Positions 46,201 to 56,296 of a stretch of DNA of 64,000 bases are shown one piece after another; positions within the stretch are counted from its first letter, which is position 1; each line of letters begins with the position of its first letter. The position numbers were made by a program, and so were the translations under genes. The notes beneath the pieces are model-generated. The model did no database searches. It was given only the letters and a program-made list of their open reading frames with translations, and was not told the DNA's origin. This DNA comes from Cryptomeria japonica (Eukaryota > Streptophyta > Pinopsida > Cupressales > Cupressaceae): NCBI RefSeq assembly GCF_030272615.1, contig NC_081406.1, forward strand, positions 118,643,847-118,707,846, written 5' to 3'.

Positions 46201-46530
46201 AAAACAACTGTGTCAATCATAGTGGCATTCCCTGTTCATCACAAAGTGCTTCTTTTTATCCTAGTGCTTATATCTATCATATGGCACTCTATCCTAGTGG
46301 TATTCCCTATTCATCACAAAGTGCTTCTCTTTTTACTACTCCTTGTTCATCACAAAGTACTGCTTTCTATCCTAGTAGCATTTCATGTTCATCACAAAGT
46401 GTTGCTTTGATCCTATCTTGTAGGGCACCTACTTGAGTGTATCCTCTTGAGTAGCTTATCCAATTGACAATGTATGTTCCATCACAAAATTATAAATTTC
46501 TATGGTACTCCTTGTTCATCACAAAGTGCC
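46190..46530 (+). repeat. Minisatellite, ~42-bp unit ('ttcatcacaaagtgcttct')
   Basis: Five to six units with 'ttcatcacaaagtgcttct' and 'ttatcctagtggtattcc'. In the plus frame they spell repeats of GIPCSSQSASFYPS, but this is the strand opposite to the PMD gene and probably not coding. Confidence 0.9.
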
Positions 46531-46735
46531 TCGATTTATCCTATCTTAGGGCCTCTACTTGAGTGTATCCTCTTGAGTAGTTTCCTGATTGGCAATGTAT
46601 GTTCTATCATAGAATTGTCAGTCCTAGCCCTATCTTCTACCCTAGTCTTCCCTAGAGGACCTGCTTGAGTGTATCCTCTCAGCAGCTTATCCAATTGACA
46701 ATGTATGTCCATCACAGAACTGTCAATTTTCCCTT
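46424..46735. repeat. Three ~110-bp direct repeats
   Basis: Units around 46,430, 46,550 and 46,660 share 'acttgagtgtatcctcttga', 'agcttatccaattgacaatg' and 'tatgttccatcacaaaattg'. Confidence 0.85.
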
Positions 46736-46739
46736 GAAG

Positions 46740-46980
46740 ATGCAAATGTGCTTAGATACTGCACATACGTGCCTGCTCTGCATAGACGCGCTTGAATCAC
46801 ATAGACGTGCCTCTAATCTACCCAGATGTGCCTGTCCTGCATAAATGCACCCGAAATACACAAATGCGCTCGCATTAAACATAGACGTTATTACATTCAT
46901 AGACGTGCCTGGCACAAACATAGATGCACCTAGCCTATCCTGACGTGCCTAGCACCAATGCAGACGTGCCTTAACATTTT
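46740..46980 (-). repeat. Array of GCACGTCTATG-like motifs upstream of the antisense PMD gene
   Basis: On the plus strand catagacgtgcct, catagacgcgctt, cagatgtgcctg and similar occur about a dozen times at 15-30 bp spacing. Read on the minus strand (the PMD direction) they match the motif in the gag leader at 36.5-38.1 kb. Confidence 0.85.
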
Positions 46981-47480
46981 TTCCCCCTTGCTTGACATAC
47001 CTAAAGTGAATTTATTGCCCTACTTAACATGCATTTATGACAACAATTAATGCAACAAAGTACAAGGAGATTTTGTGGTATTTACCGACTCTCCTACATC
47101 TGCTGGCCTCTAATATCGACGACGTGATCGAATCTATGCACCAATACCATCAATGTTGACTTTTGACTACTCTCTGCTCTATCTGCACTCTAATCTCTTA
47201 CATGTGTGGATGACAATGAGGTTGTTTTTTTCCTTGTGGTCTATCTTATAAACTACCCTAGCCCTAGTCTCTCGTGTCAGTCTTCTTTATCTCGTGACTC
47301 TGTCACTATCCTATCTGGTCAGTTCATTCTAGCCTTTCTTTCTTATCAAGAGATTTTATATGATCTTGTCAGACATTTTCATCCAATCTCTCAAGGGGGC
47401 ATATCATTCTCATCTTGGGGCAACTTTGTATCAGTTCATCTAATCTTCTTTGAAACAACACGACAAGTTGCATTGTCTCA

Positions 47481-47493
47481 AAGAGGGGCAAAA
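47481..47493 (+). promoter_or_regulatory. Polypurine tract of the 12.6-kb element
   Basis: aagaggggcaaaa directly before the 3' LTR. Confidence 0.85.
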
Positions 47494-48277
47494 TGTAGAC
47501 ACCTAAAATTGTCTTGTCTAATTAAATAAATATTTTTATTTATTTAATTATTTTAAGCCTAATTCTTCTATTAATTAAATAAATCTTTATTTATTTAATT
47601 AATTCATTTATCCTCTTCTAGCCTTATTTCTTATTTAAATAAATATATTTATTTATTTAAATTATCCTTTTTCCTAAATTAAATAAATATCTTATTTATT
47701 TAATTGATCCCACTTCTTCTGTTAATTAAATAAATCTTTATTTATTTAATTAATTCATTAGCCTTTTCTACCCATGACACATGTCATTCATCTCTTAATT
47801 CCTACACTACCTACCCTCTCATTATTTTCTTATTTCTTCTACCTACCCTCTAATCCTAGCCGACCATTTATCTTTTACACCTCTTAATCTTATCCCTCCA
47901 TTTCTTATAGTGTCTTCTATATAAGGAGATACTTCCTTCATTATCAACCCTAATCGATCTTCAAAACCAACTACGCTTTTAAAGTTTCATATGTGATCAA
48001 GCCTACTTGCAACCATATTTCTCTTCTTTGTTGAGATCTTGTGCACACATAAAATCTGAGAGCAAATATATCAAGCAAGATCAATGGAGATAGGAAGAAT
48101 GGAGATCCAAACCCTATTTGACATGTGATGGTATAATCTTTGTGATTTCATTTGATTTGCATTGTCTTAGGTAATCTTCATATGTTATGGTGGATATTTT
48201 TTTATTGTTAGGCTAGGGTTTTGTGGTTGAATCTATTTAGTCTTTCAGTATTGTTGTTTCCATTCTTACCATAAACA
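47494..48277 (+). repeat. 3' LTR of the 12.6-kb element
   Basis: 784 bp, same TATA box (about 47,918) and palindromic AT blocks as the 5' LTR; differs by scattered substitutions and small indels. Confidence 0.9.
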
Positions 48278-48873
48278 CTTTGAACTAAGGGACTTTAGCG
48301 AGATTACTAGATGAAAATTGGTTGAATGAAATGGAAAATTACTTTGAAGTAAGGGACTTTAGCGACACAACCAAGATCTTATGGGGTTCCAATCAACTCA
48401 TAGGGGAGACAACAAAGTGGTCAAGTGTTGAGATGATGGGGGAAGAAGGGTAAAAATTCAAGGAAAGTTTAAACTTATCAACATAGAAACCATATCAACC
48501 ATGCAATTAAAGAAGGAAAGAAGAAGAGGAGGTCTAATCTATATGGTTGGAATTGATGAAGGAGGATGAAAATATCTTAACTTTTGAAAATACCCCCTTC
48601 TTACAAGAGTTTAAGGATATATTACTAGAGGAATTACCAGGCTTACCCACTAAAATGAAGTTTCAATTTTTTATTGACATACTACCATGAGTTGAACTAG
48701 TATCAAAGGCACCTTACCAAATGAATACAACTGAATTACAAGAAATCAAAATGCAATTGGAGGAACTCTTAGCTAAGGGATTAACAAGGCTGAGTGTATC
48801 ACCATGGGGAGCGCTAGTCTTATTTGTTAAGAAGAAGGATAAGACCTTAAGACTATGAAATGATTATAGGATG
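48278..48873 (+). pseudogene. Ty3/gypsy host element, second fragment (gag start, protease end, RT start)
   Basis: Repeats the gag text ELRDFS twice at about 70-bp spacing, jumps at about 48,400 to the protease end (VKIQGKFKLINIETIS), then reads into the reverse transcriptase N-terminus: [30 protein letters not shown] and NDYRM. The RT is interrupted exactly inside the NDYRM-LTKVT boundary by the LINE. Confidence 0.8.
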
Positions 48874-49084
48874 TTTTTGATTAAGTGAAAAGAGGATTTT
48901 GAAGGGGCCCTGAAACCCTTTACATCAGATAATAAAAACATAAAGCATTAAAAGCCCAGCTAGATAGAACAAAACACAAAAAGGAAACAGTTGGCAGATA
49001 CAAAAAGACAACAAAAGCCCCAAAAGAAACAGAGGGACAATACAAAAACACAAAAGGGATAGCCTAGAATAAAGAAAAAGAGGC

Positions 49085-50863
49085 CTAGGAGAAATTTTTT
49101 AGAAGCTCCACAACTTCTTTCTCCAGTTGGACCATATAGGAAGAAACACTCTTCAGATCCTCCAAGTCGTTGGCTTGCTGAACCATCTTCCGCATACTTG
49201 CCCAAGTTCTCTTCCCATGTCTAGTAGCTCCCCCTTCAAGGGTCGAAACCTTATCCTTTGTAATATCAATTGTGTTATTTTCCTATTGGATTTGTTCCAG
49301 TTTGCTAATGATCACACTGAAGCTATCGACAGAGGTTTTCAAAATTTGATGGCTTTGTTCGCCAATTTTCTTTAGAGTATTCTCATGGCTGAGAACCCTC
49401 TTCTCTAACTCATTTAACCTAGCCTCCACCACCTTGAATTGAGAGCCATACACTCCAGTGATAGCCTCCACATCATTGATGGATTTAGTTAATTCATTCA
49501 AGCAATTAGGCAGGGAACTGAGATTACCTATCCCAACAGCTTCTAAAGTATCCACTTTTCTAGAAGATTCTGCTTGTTTGGTCTTCAAGCTATCCATTTC
49601 TGAATATTGCCATTCAATAACCTTTTAAAAATCCATCACCCCATCCTTCGCAATATGAAGCATGGTCATCAGAGGATCAATGTTGCCTTTTTTGAACTCT
49701 GGAAAGACAATAATATTATCCAAGGTGTCCACATCAGCAGTAGTAGATTTGTTTTTGGATGATAGAGTCTCTCCTTCCATCACCATCTTCCGTTCTTTCT
49801 TAGCATCACAAGTCTATTTTTTAGGGTCTTGAGGAGTAGAATGGATCTTAGAGGTACCATCCTCCTTATCCAGGTAGATATCAGTAATGATAGGGCTCTT
49901 CTTAGTTCTATTCCTGGGTGGTGGGGTAACATAATCGCTATCAGTCTCCATCCCCTCACCATCCTCATCATATTCTTCAAACTAGCGGTCCTCCTCCTGC
50001 TTATTACTCCTGTTTCTTTTAACTCCTTTTCCAGCTATCTTTTTCTCTGACCCAGAAGTCGTATCTTTATCCTTCCCCTTTCCACTTTCTTTAGTAGAGG
50101 TAACCCTATCGAATTCCTCTTTCAACTCAGTATCAAACCCCTCATCATCACTGTCATATGAGTTTTCAAACTCACCTTCCGAGTCTGAAAGCTCAATGAT
50201 ATAATGCTGCATAGAGGAGGCCTTGACATGATTGTATAAGAGAAACATTAACCTTTCATGCATGGAAGGGTTTCTATCTGGGTTAGCCCTAAAATCCTTT
50301 ATGCTAGTATTTAAGGAGATAAACATGTAGAAGGGAATGAACACCAAATCTTTATGGCGAAAGTGATTCAAGAGCACAAAATGATATCCATAAACATGAG
50401 AATATCTACCATCAAGAGTCACATATTGCATCACAACAAACAAAACCCATCTCTATACCTGTTTAATCACCTTCAACGAGTAGTAGGTCTTTGTGGATTT
50501 CACCAATTTGGTTTTCTTAGCTTCTTCCTTCGGGAATCGCTCAATAGCTACCTCAGTAAGATTTATGTCCCTATAGAATTTTCTGCCCTCCATTGGCATC
50601 CCAATCACTTTAGTAATCATCCCTGCATCAACTTCCACCTTTATTCTTCCTATGGTTATTTTTCCCTCATTCCAATTCTTCTTGAATAATCTTGAAACGA
50701 TAGGATTTTTACCCAGGATTCGCTCCATATACCCTGGCATCTTAGCACTCTCAAAAATAGCCCAAGATTTCGGCTTCTTCTTCCATTCATCATAGGAAAA
50801 CAACTCAATCCTTTTCTTGTTGCCTCCCATAGCATCAATGGCATAATTTCTCCTTCCCTTCAC
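49085..50863 (-). pseudogene. ORF3 of the LINE family, copy 2 (unknown protein, ~592 codons)
   Basis: One reading frame from 50,863 to 49,085, broken by only four stops (about 50,453, 49,982, 49,815 and 49,625). Domains as in copy 1: N-terminal globular part (IGRIKVEVDAGMITKVIGMP, GRKFYRDI, YVTLDGRYSHVYGYHFVLLN, NPSMHERLMFLLYNH), acidic part (SEGEFENSYDSDDEGFDTEL), lysine-rich part, then a helical C-terminus (VDTLEAVGIGNLSSLPNCLN to LEKEVVELLKNFS). No catalytic motif or zinc finger is recognised. Acidic, basic and coiled-coil parts would suit a nucleic-acid- or chromatin-associated structural protein, but that is speculation. Confidence 0.75.
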
Positions 50864-51099
50864 AGTCTAGAATAGGGAAAAACCAAAGATTACAGTGCAT
50901 AGAAGAAACCCTTGAGATATAAATGGGCACCCTAAAAGCATGCGAAATCCCATCCGCATTAAATGCCAGCTCAAGCTTCGAGTGCCGCTCTTTCTGTTTC
51001 ATTATGGAAATTTTCATTGATAAGTATGTTGTATTCATCACTTATCATTACCTCTTTTCCATGTGCATGATCATACATGAGGATGGCACGGGCCTCATA

Positions 51100-51796
51100 A
51101 GGAATATCCAGCTCACCTCACCAACTGATCAAATGTTCAGCATAGACAACCATGTTGGCAGTCCAATCGGCCATAGTATTGGTCTCTCTATAACTGTGAG
51201 AGATAACACATTGCTCGAAGGACTTAATTATCTCCTTGGCCTGGGATATAATATTTTTAATGGTCTATGATAGGGAGGATAGACCGTTTAGGCATTTAAC
51301 AATGTTGTTAGAATTCCCTCAAACCAAACTTTATTATATCCCAAAGATTTAGCAAGGGAAAGGGCTTGATAATTTGTCTTGGCTTCGGCTAAGTGGTTGG
51401 TCTAAGGTCCCATGGGGAGTTCCACCACCGCAATACAATAGTCTTCTTCATTTCTTATCACTCCCCCACACCCAGCCGGCCCCGACTTTCCCTTGGTCGC
51501 CCCATCAAAATTAGATAAATAATCCAACCAATCAGAGGAAAAGAAAATTTACTATTTTCTCTCTTTTCCATCTTATCACCCCTATCTATAGAAGCAGAAA
51601 CATTCCAATTACTGAATAGATCCAATTCATCCTTTCTCTGAAAAACAAGAGGCTTACCATCAAATTTAAGATTTCCCACAATGGCCCTCTTAGTTTTAGA
51701 GAACACCACTTCAAGAGAGGAAAATGAGTCTTGACATATTTTTCTATTCCTTTCTTTGCAAATTCCCCAAACCACATGAGGCGTAATGGGGTCCAA
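51100..51796 (-). pseudogene. LINE ORF2 tail and RNase H domain remnant
   Basis: Starts VVWGICKERNRKICQDSFSS (the same position as [13 protein letters not shown] in the other LINE), then NFDGATKGKSG (first catalytic Asp), a one-base frame change, PAGCGGVIRNEEDYCIAVVE, TNHLAEAKTNYQALSLAKSL (catalytic Glu), VWFEGNSNNIVKCLNG (third acidic residue replaced by Asn) and MADWTANMVVYAEHL near 51,150. Confidence 0.8.
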
Positions 51797-51816
51797 AACT
51801 AGTTTGATACTATAGC

Positions 51817-54325
51817 ATGTTGACTAAGGTCACAATAAATAATATGTACCCTTTACCTCAAATAGAGGATCTTTTTGATCAAATGAAGGGAGCAACAATA
51901 ATTTCTAAGATAGACCTCCGATCAAGATATCATCAACTCAAGATTAAGGAAGAAGACATTCCTAAGAAAATAATTCGGACTAGATATGGGCATTATGAAT
52001 TCACAATAGTACCCTTTGGTGTAACCAATGCTCCAGTTGCATTTATGAACCCGATGAATAGTGTGATTCATGAATATTTGGACAAACTTGTCTTGGTATT
52101 TTTAGATGACATCTTGATTTACTCTATACATGAGGAGGAACATTTAGTGCACCTACAATTGGTTTTGCAAAGGTTAAGGGAGCATAAGTTGTATGTGAAG
52201 CTATCAAAATGTGCCTTCTTTGAAGAAAACATCCACTACCTTGGACATATCATACCAAAGGAAGGAATAGTAGTTGATCCAAATACAATAAAGGCAATAG
52301 TGGAATGGTTGATCCCTAAAAATGTTTCAGAGGTAAGAAGATTTATGGGGCTAGCAGGGTACTATAGGAGGTTTTTGGAAGGATTCTATAAGATAGTGAA
52401 CTCTATCACATCATTGCAAAGGAAAGGTAAAAATTTTGCATGGACAAAGAAAATTGATAAGGCATTTCAAATTCCTGAAAGAAAAACTAACTATGGCACC
52501 TATATTAAGGGTTCCAGATCCAAATGGGTACTTCACAGTTGTAACAGATGCTTTTATTGAAAGTTTAAGTTGTGTACTTATTCAAGATGAAGGGGTTGTG
52601 TCTTACGAATCTAGGAAGTTGAAGACTAATGAAGTGAATTATGCACCCCATGACTTAGAGTTAGGAGCAATTGTGCATGCCCTACAAAAATGGAGACACT
52701 TCTTACATAGGAAGCCCTTTGAGTTAAAATCAAATAATCAAGGACTTAAGTAAATTTTTACCCAACCACACTTAAATGCTAGAAAAAGAAGGTGGTTAAA
52801 ATTTCTAAGTGAATATAATTTTGAAATTGAATATATTAAAGGGAAAGAAAATAGGGTGGTAGATGCTTTGAGTAGGAGGAGGCACTTGATGACTATAGCA
52901 ACATTCAAAACCACCTTTAAGAAGCAAGTAATGAATGAGTAAGAACATGACCCATGGTATGAGCAAGTCAAGTTAACTTTAGAACATGATCCATTAGATC
53001 CTAAGGTTAAAGGGTACATGTTAGATGAAGAAGGATTACTAAGGTACAATAACAGAATCTATGTCCCAAATTCAAGGGACTTAAGGTAGGTAGTCTTATC
53101 TGAGGCCCATAATACTTCTTACTCAAGACACCTAGGGGTTAATAAACTTTATGTAGATCTAAAGAAGCTATACTTTTAGCAAGGGATGAAGAATGACATA
53201 GTTCAGTATGTGGCTAAATGTTTGGAGTGTCAAAGGGTAAAAGAAAAACATAGACATCCAACTGGACTATTACAGTTACATGATGTACCTCAACACAAGT
53301 GGCAAGTTATTAGTATGGACTTTGTGCAAGGGTTGCCCATGACACCTTCTAGGAATGATGAAATAATGGTGGTAATTGATAAACTTACAAAGGTGGTACA
53401 CTTTATACTAGGGAACTTATCAGATGATGCACCTACTTTGGCAAGGCACTGTGTTAAGGAAGTTGTATGCGGGAAAAGTGGGCTGATAAAACTCAATATG
53501 TGCTACAGAAGTATTTCCAGGTTGCATGGGATACCAGAGAAAATCATCTTAGGTAGAAATTCTAGATTTACTTCAAAATTTTGAACAACTCTTCAATTAT
53601 CTTTGGGGACTCAACTAAACTTTAGTACTGCATACCATCCTCAATCTGACGGTCAAATAGAAAGGACAAATCAGATTTTGGAAGACCTTGTTTGCATGTA
53701 TTGCATGGACCAACAAAATAAATGGGAAGAGTACCTACCACTAGTAGAGTTTTCTTACAATAATACTTTTCAAATATCTTTTGGAATGGCACCTTTTGAA
53801 GCATTGTGTGGTAGACCATGTCAGACACCTTTGAGTTGGGATAGTCTTGAGGATAGAGTAATAATTGGTCCATATATGTTGAAGGAAATGGAAAGGAAAA
53901 CTAGGGAAATTAGGAAAAGGTTGAAGGAAGCTTTAGATAGGCAAAAGAGTTATGCAGACCAGAATAGGACACCAAGGGAGTTTGAGGTGGAAGAAAAAGT
54001 CTTCTTGAGGGTGAGACCATATAAGAGTTCCATAAGGTTTGGGAAAATGACTAAGCTTGCACCTCGCTATGTTGGAACTTTTGAAATCTTGGAGAAGATT
54101 AATCTAGTTGTGTACCAATTTTTCTTACCTCCCCATTTGAGTCAAATCTATGATGTCTTCCATGTGTCACTTCTTAAAAGTTATGTTCTGGATGAGAAAT
54201 ATATTTTGAATTGGGATGCCTTACAAGTCGAGGAAATGGGGGAAATAATGATAGAGCCATTCAGAATCTTGGAGAGGTACCAATACCAATTGCACAACAG
54301 AGAGGTTGATCAGTGCAAAGTATAA
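51817..54325 (+). pseudogene. Ty3/gypsy reverse transcriptase, RNase H and integrase, third fragment
   Basis: Motifs in order: PLPQIEDLFDQMKGA, SKIDLRSRYHQLKI, FGVTNAPVAFM, LVFLDDILIYS (catalytic DD, about 52,095), VRRFMGLAGYYRRF, RNase H (VVTDAFIESLSCVLI, APHDLELGAIVHAL, KGKENRVVDALSR), integrase zinc domain (H and CLECQRVK, 53,215), catalytic core (ISMDFVQGLPM, VVIDKLTKVVHFI, STAYHPQSDGQIERTNQIL) and a chromovirus-like tail (LPPHLSQIYDVFHVSLLK, WNQYDKKNARWED). One frame change near 52,450 and five or more stops. The element encoded reverse transcription and integration; it is now inactive. Confidence 0.9.
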
Positions 54326-54446
54326 TGGAATCAATATGACAAGAAGAATGCTAGATGGGAGGACACTATTGAGATGTGATACTTGTTTCCTTTTTTGTTT
54401 TAGACTTATCATGGACTAAAAACTCTTATATGGTTATATTAAATAA

Positions 54447-54483
54447 GTGCATCAGGACGATGCACTATTTAAGGGGGGAAGGA
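54447..54483 (+). promoter_or_regulatory. Gypsy polypurine tract with a preceding short hairpin
   Basis: aaggggggaagga directly precedes TGTCATAACCC. Just upstream agtgcatc...gatgcact is a perfect 8-bp inverted repeat. Confidence 0.7.
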
Positions 54484-55228
54484 TGTCATAACCCTGTTTC
54501 TCTATCTAGATAAAAAATTGCTACTATTATTGTTATTATTATATTACATATCATTTTGTGGTTATTGTTAGTTAGAAGTGTTTTATTTATTAAGGTTCAA
54601 ACTAGTTTTAATAAAAGGAATTAAGTAGTGGACACTCACACACTTGAGAACATAAATATAATTGACAAATTAATTATTTATTCCAAATATCAATTGAGAA
54701 CTTATCGTAGGAAAAAATAGAAGCTTCTAGAGGTAATTTCAAATTTCATATTCTTGCATGTAACTCCTCCACTATCCCACCAATCAATTTTGCATGAGGA
54801 TAATTTGGGAAAAGAATCTCTATTTTCAATTAATTCTCTTGATAGTGAAATTGGTGCATCTTTTCTATATAATGTATGCTAACTGTCGAAAGGAGGCTAT
54901 GACATTTTGATGAAAAGTAATTTTGAATTCTTGCAAACATGTTAGTAGTAGGAAGATTTTTTTTAGGCAATTGTATTGTAGGAGATTGTTTTTTTTTTTG
55001 TCTTGAGGAGATCATACCAAGCTAGAAGGAAGGTTTAAAGAAGGGTAGTTTGGAGAGATTTGAAGGTGATTCAACAAGAGATTTCGATCAATCTTCTCTT
55101 CTTGTCCCCTTCTTTTTTTGAAATAAATTTAATGTTAAAAAAAAAGAAGGAAGAAAGAATTCTATTTGCATGTTTCGTTTTGTTTTTATGGTGATTTTGT
55201 ATAGATTTTGGATAATAGAGATTTATTT
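54484..55228 (+). repeat. Putative 3' LTR of the gypsy element (right border uncertain)
   Basis: Starts TGTCATAACCCTG after the polypurine tract; a TATA-like tatataatg lies at about 54,867. No 5' partner in the window, so the right border cannot be fixed. Confidence 0.6.
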
Positions 55229-55480
55229 ACCAAAAAAAAAGGGGGGATAAAAATTTGTTTAAAGAATGGGAAATGTTGTTCACTTTGGTCCTATTTCTTC
55301 TCAAGAAAATTTTAGATTTATTAAATAAAAGAATGAATGAGATAAAATAGAAAATATTATTTGTTCCTTTAAAAAAGAATGATTTGTTTACCAAAAAAAA
55401 GGGGATCAAAATTTGTTTAAAGAATGGGAAATGTTGTTCACTTTGGTCCTATTTCTTCTCAAGAAAAAAATAGATTTATT
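55229..55480. repeat. ~90-bp direct duplication (55,229-55,315 and 55,388-55,470)
   Basis: Both units read accaaaaaaaaagggg... then 'aatttgtttaaagaatggga' and 'tttggtcctatttcttctca'. They are nearly identical, so the duplication is recent relative to its surroundings. Confidence 0.9.
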
Positions 55481-56291
55481 AGTTCCTACCTGCAGGAAAC
55501 TATAGCGGAGGCAATTGTTTTAAACAGTGATTAAACTTTTCCTTCTCATCTAATCAGCTCGTTAGAAATTTGTGTGTATCTCTATTTTCCCTATGTATTA
55601 TCAAGAAGTTGCTTTCTTTTTAAGTGAAATTTTGTTAAAAGGTATTGTGGTGGTCTCTCATTCGCATTGCAGATGGCTAGCAACTACTTTCCCATTTACC
55701 AAGAGGAGAGAATGCACTACTTTCAAAGATTGGGCCTGCAAAACTGGTCTTGGGGTGTTCGGGCCTGCAATATTTTAGGTTTGCAAAACTCTTGGGGATC
55801 ACCGTAATGTACAGGTGGGATGAATAGTTGGCCACTACCTGGCAATTAGCACTTAAATTCTTTTGCATGTTCCTGAAAGGTGTAAGATGTTGGTAAAAAT
55901 TGCAGTGCATAGGTCAAAGTGACATAGAAAATAGAACTTTATTTCAAAGGTTACCAATTGATTGCCACTCATGGTTGGAAGGATATTCATTATTATGGTT
56001 TTCAATTTCAGGGATTTTTCCATTATCTGGAGCTGGTATTCAGTTTTTGGTGAGATGCTTTGTAACTGTGTCAAGAGAGTATCAAGCCTTTCCTTATTAT
56101 CATCAGCCACTTCAATCAATACCAGAGTTCATCACTCAACATTTTATTCTTCCAAATTGTAATCAAATTTCAAGGGGATAAGATATCTTCCATGCTATCA
56201 GCCCGATGGAAAAGAACCTACGATTATGATTTTGAAAGAGATCTTGTTGACTACAAGTCTAATGTATTGCTCCTACACAATTTGTCAATTA
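55481..56291. other. Low-repeat interval with a possible host exon (minus, about 55,955-56,110)
   Basis: The minus strand at about 56,110-55,955 reads ADDNKERLDTLLTQLQSISP then QLQIMEKSLKLKTIIMNILP and ends SGNQ-L before gtaacc, a possible splice donor. It is helical and lysine/leucine-rich, unlike the transposon text around it. I do not recognise the protein; no other exon was found. A short plus-strand ATG frame at 55,673 (MASNYFPIYQEERMHYFQRL) follows a tgcag and is equally unproven. Confidence 0.3.
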
Positions 56292-56296
56292 GTATT
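56292..56296. repeat. Target-site duplication GTATT, left side of the copia element
   Basis: Matches GTATT at 63,926-63,930. Confidence 0.9.

Larger units (their letters stand above)
35631..48277 (+). mobile_element. 12.6-kb Ty3/gypsy-type LTR element, polymerase-deleted, with antisense plant-mobile-domain gene
   Basis: LTRs 35,631-36,381 and 47,494-48,277 start TGTAGACACC and end ATAAACA. CTTTG repeats on both sides (35,626-35,630 and 48,278-48,282). A primer-site-like TGGCACGCCTGATGGGAC follows the 5' LTR, and a polypurine tract aagaggggcaaaa (47,481-47,493) precedes the 3' LTR. The internal region holds a gag, a protease fused to an integrase tail, AT/A-rich UTR, and an antisense gene. 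Reverse transcriptase, RNase H and the integrase core are absent, so it can only move in trans. The gag and the gag-protease arrangement suggest the Tat/Athila side of Ty3/gypsy (inference). Confidence 0.88.
48874..51809 (-). mobile_element. LINE copy 2: ORF2 C-terminus with RNase H followed by ORF3
   Basis: Inserted into the gypsy RT. A flanking direct repeat, ttataggatg (48,864-48,873) and ctatagcatg (51,810-51,819), agrees at 8 of 10 positions. On the minus strand it begins inside the ORF2 tail, runs through RNase H (to about 51,100), a ~250-bp gap, ORF3 and a ~200-bp 3' UTR ending cttaatcaaaaa. The 3' UTR aligns with that of copy 1 (ggcccct/cttcaaaatcc versus gggcccatcaaaaccc), so both belong to one family. 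Confidence 0.8.

Noticed and set aside
46119-46436. Plus-strand 105-codon frame with repeated SSQSAS
   Set aside because: Produced by a minisatellite with a unit divisible by three; it overlaps the antisense PMD gene start.
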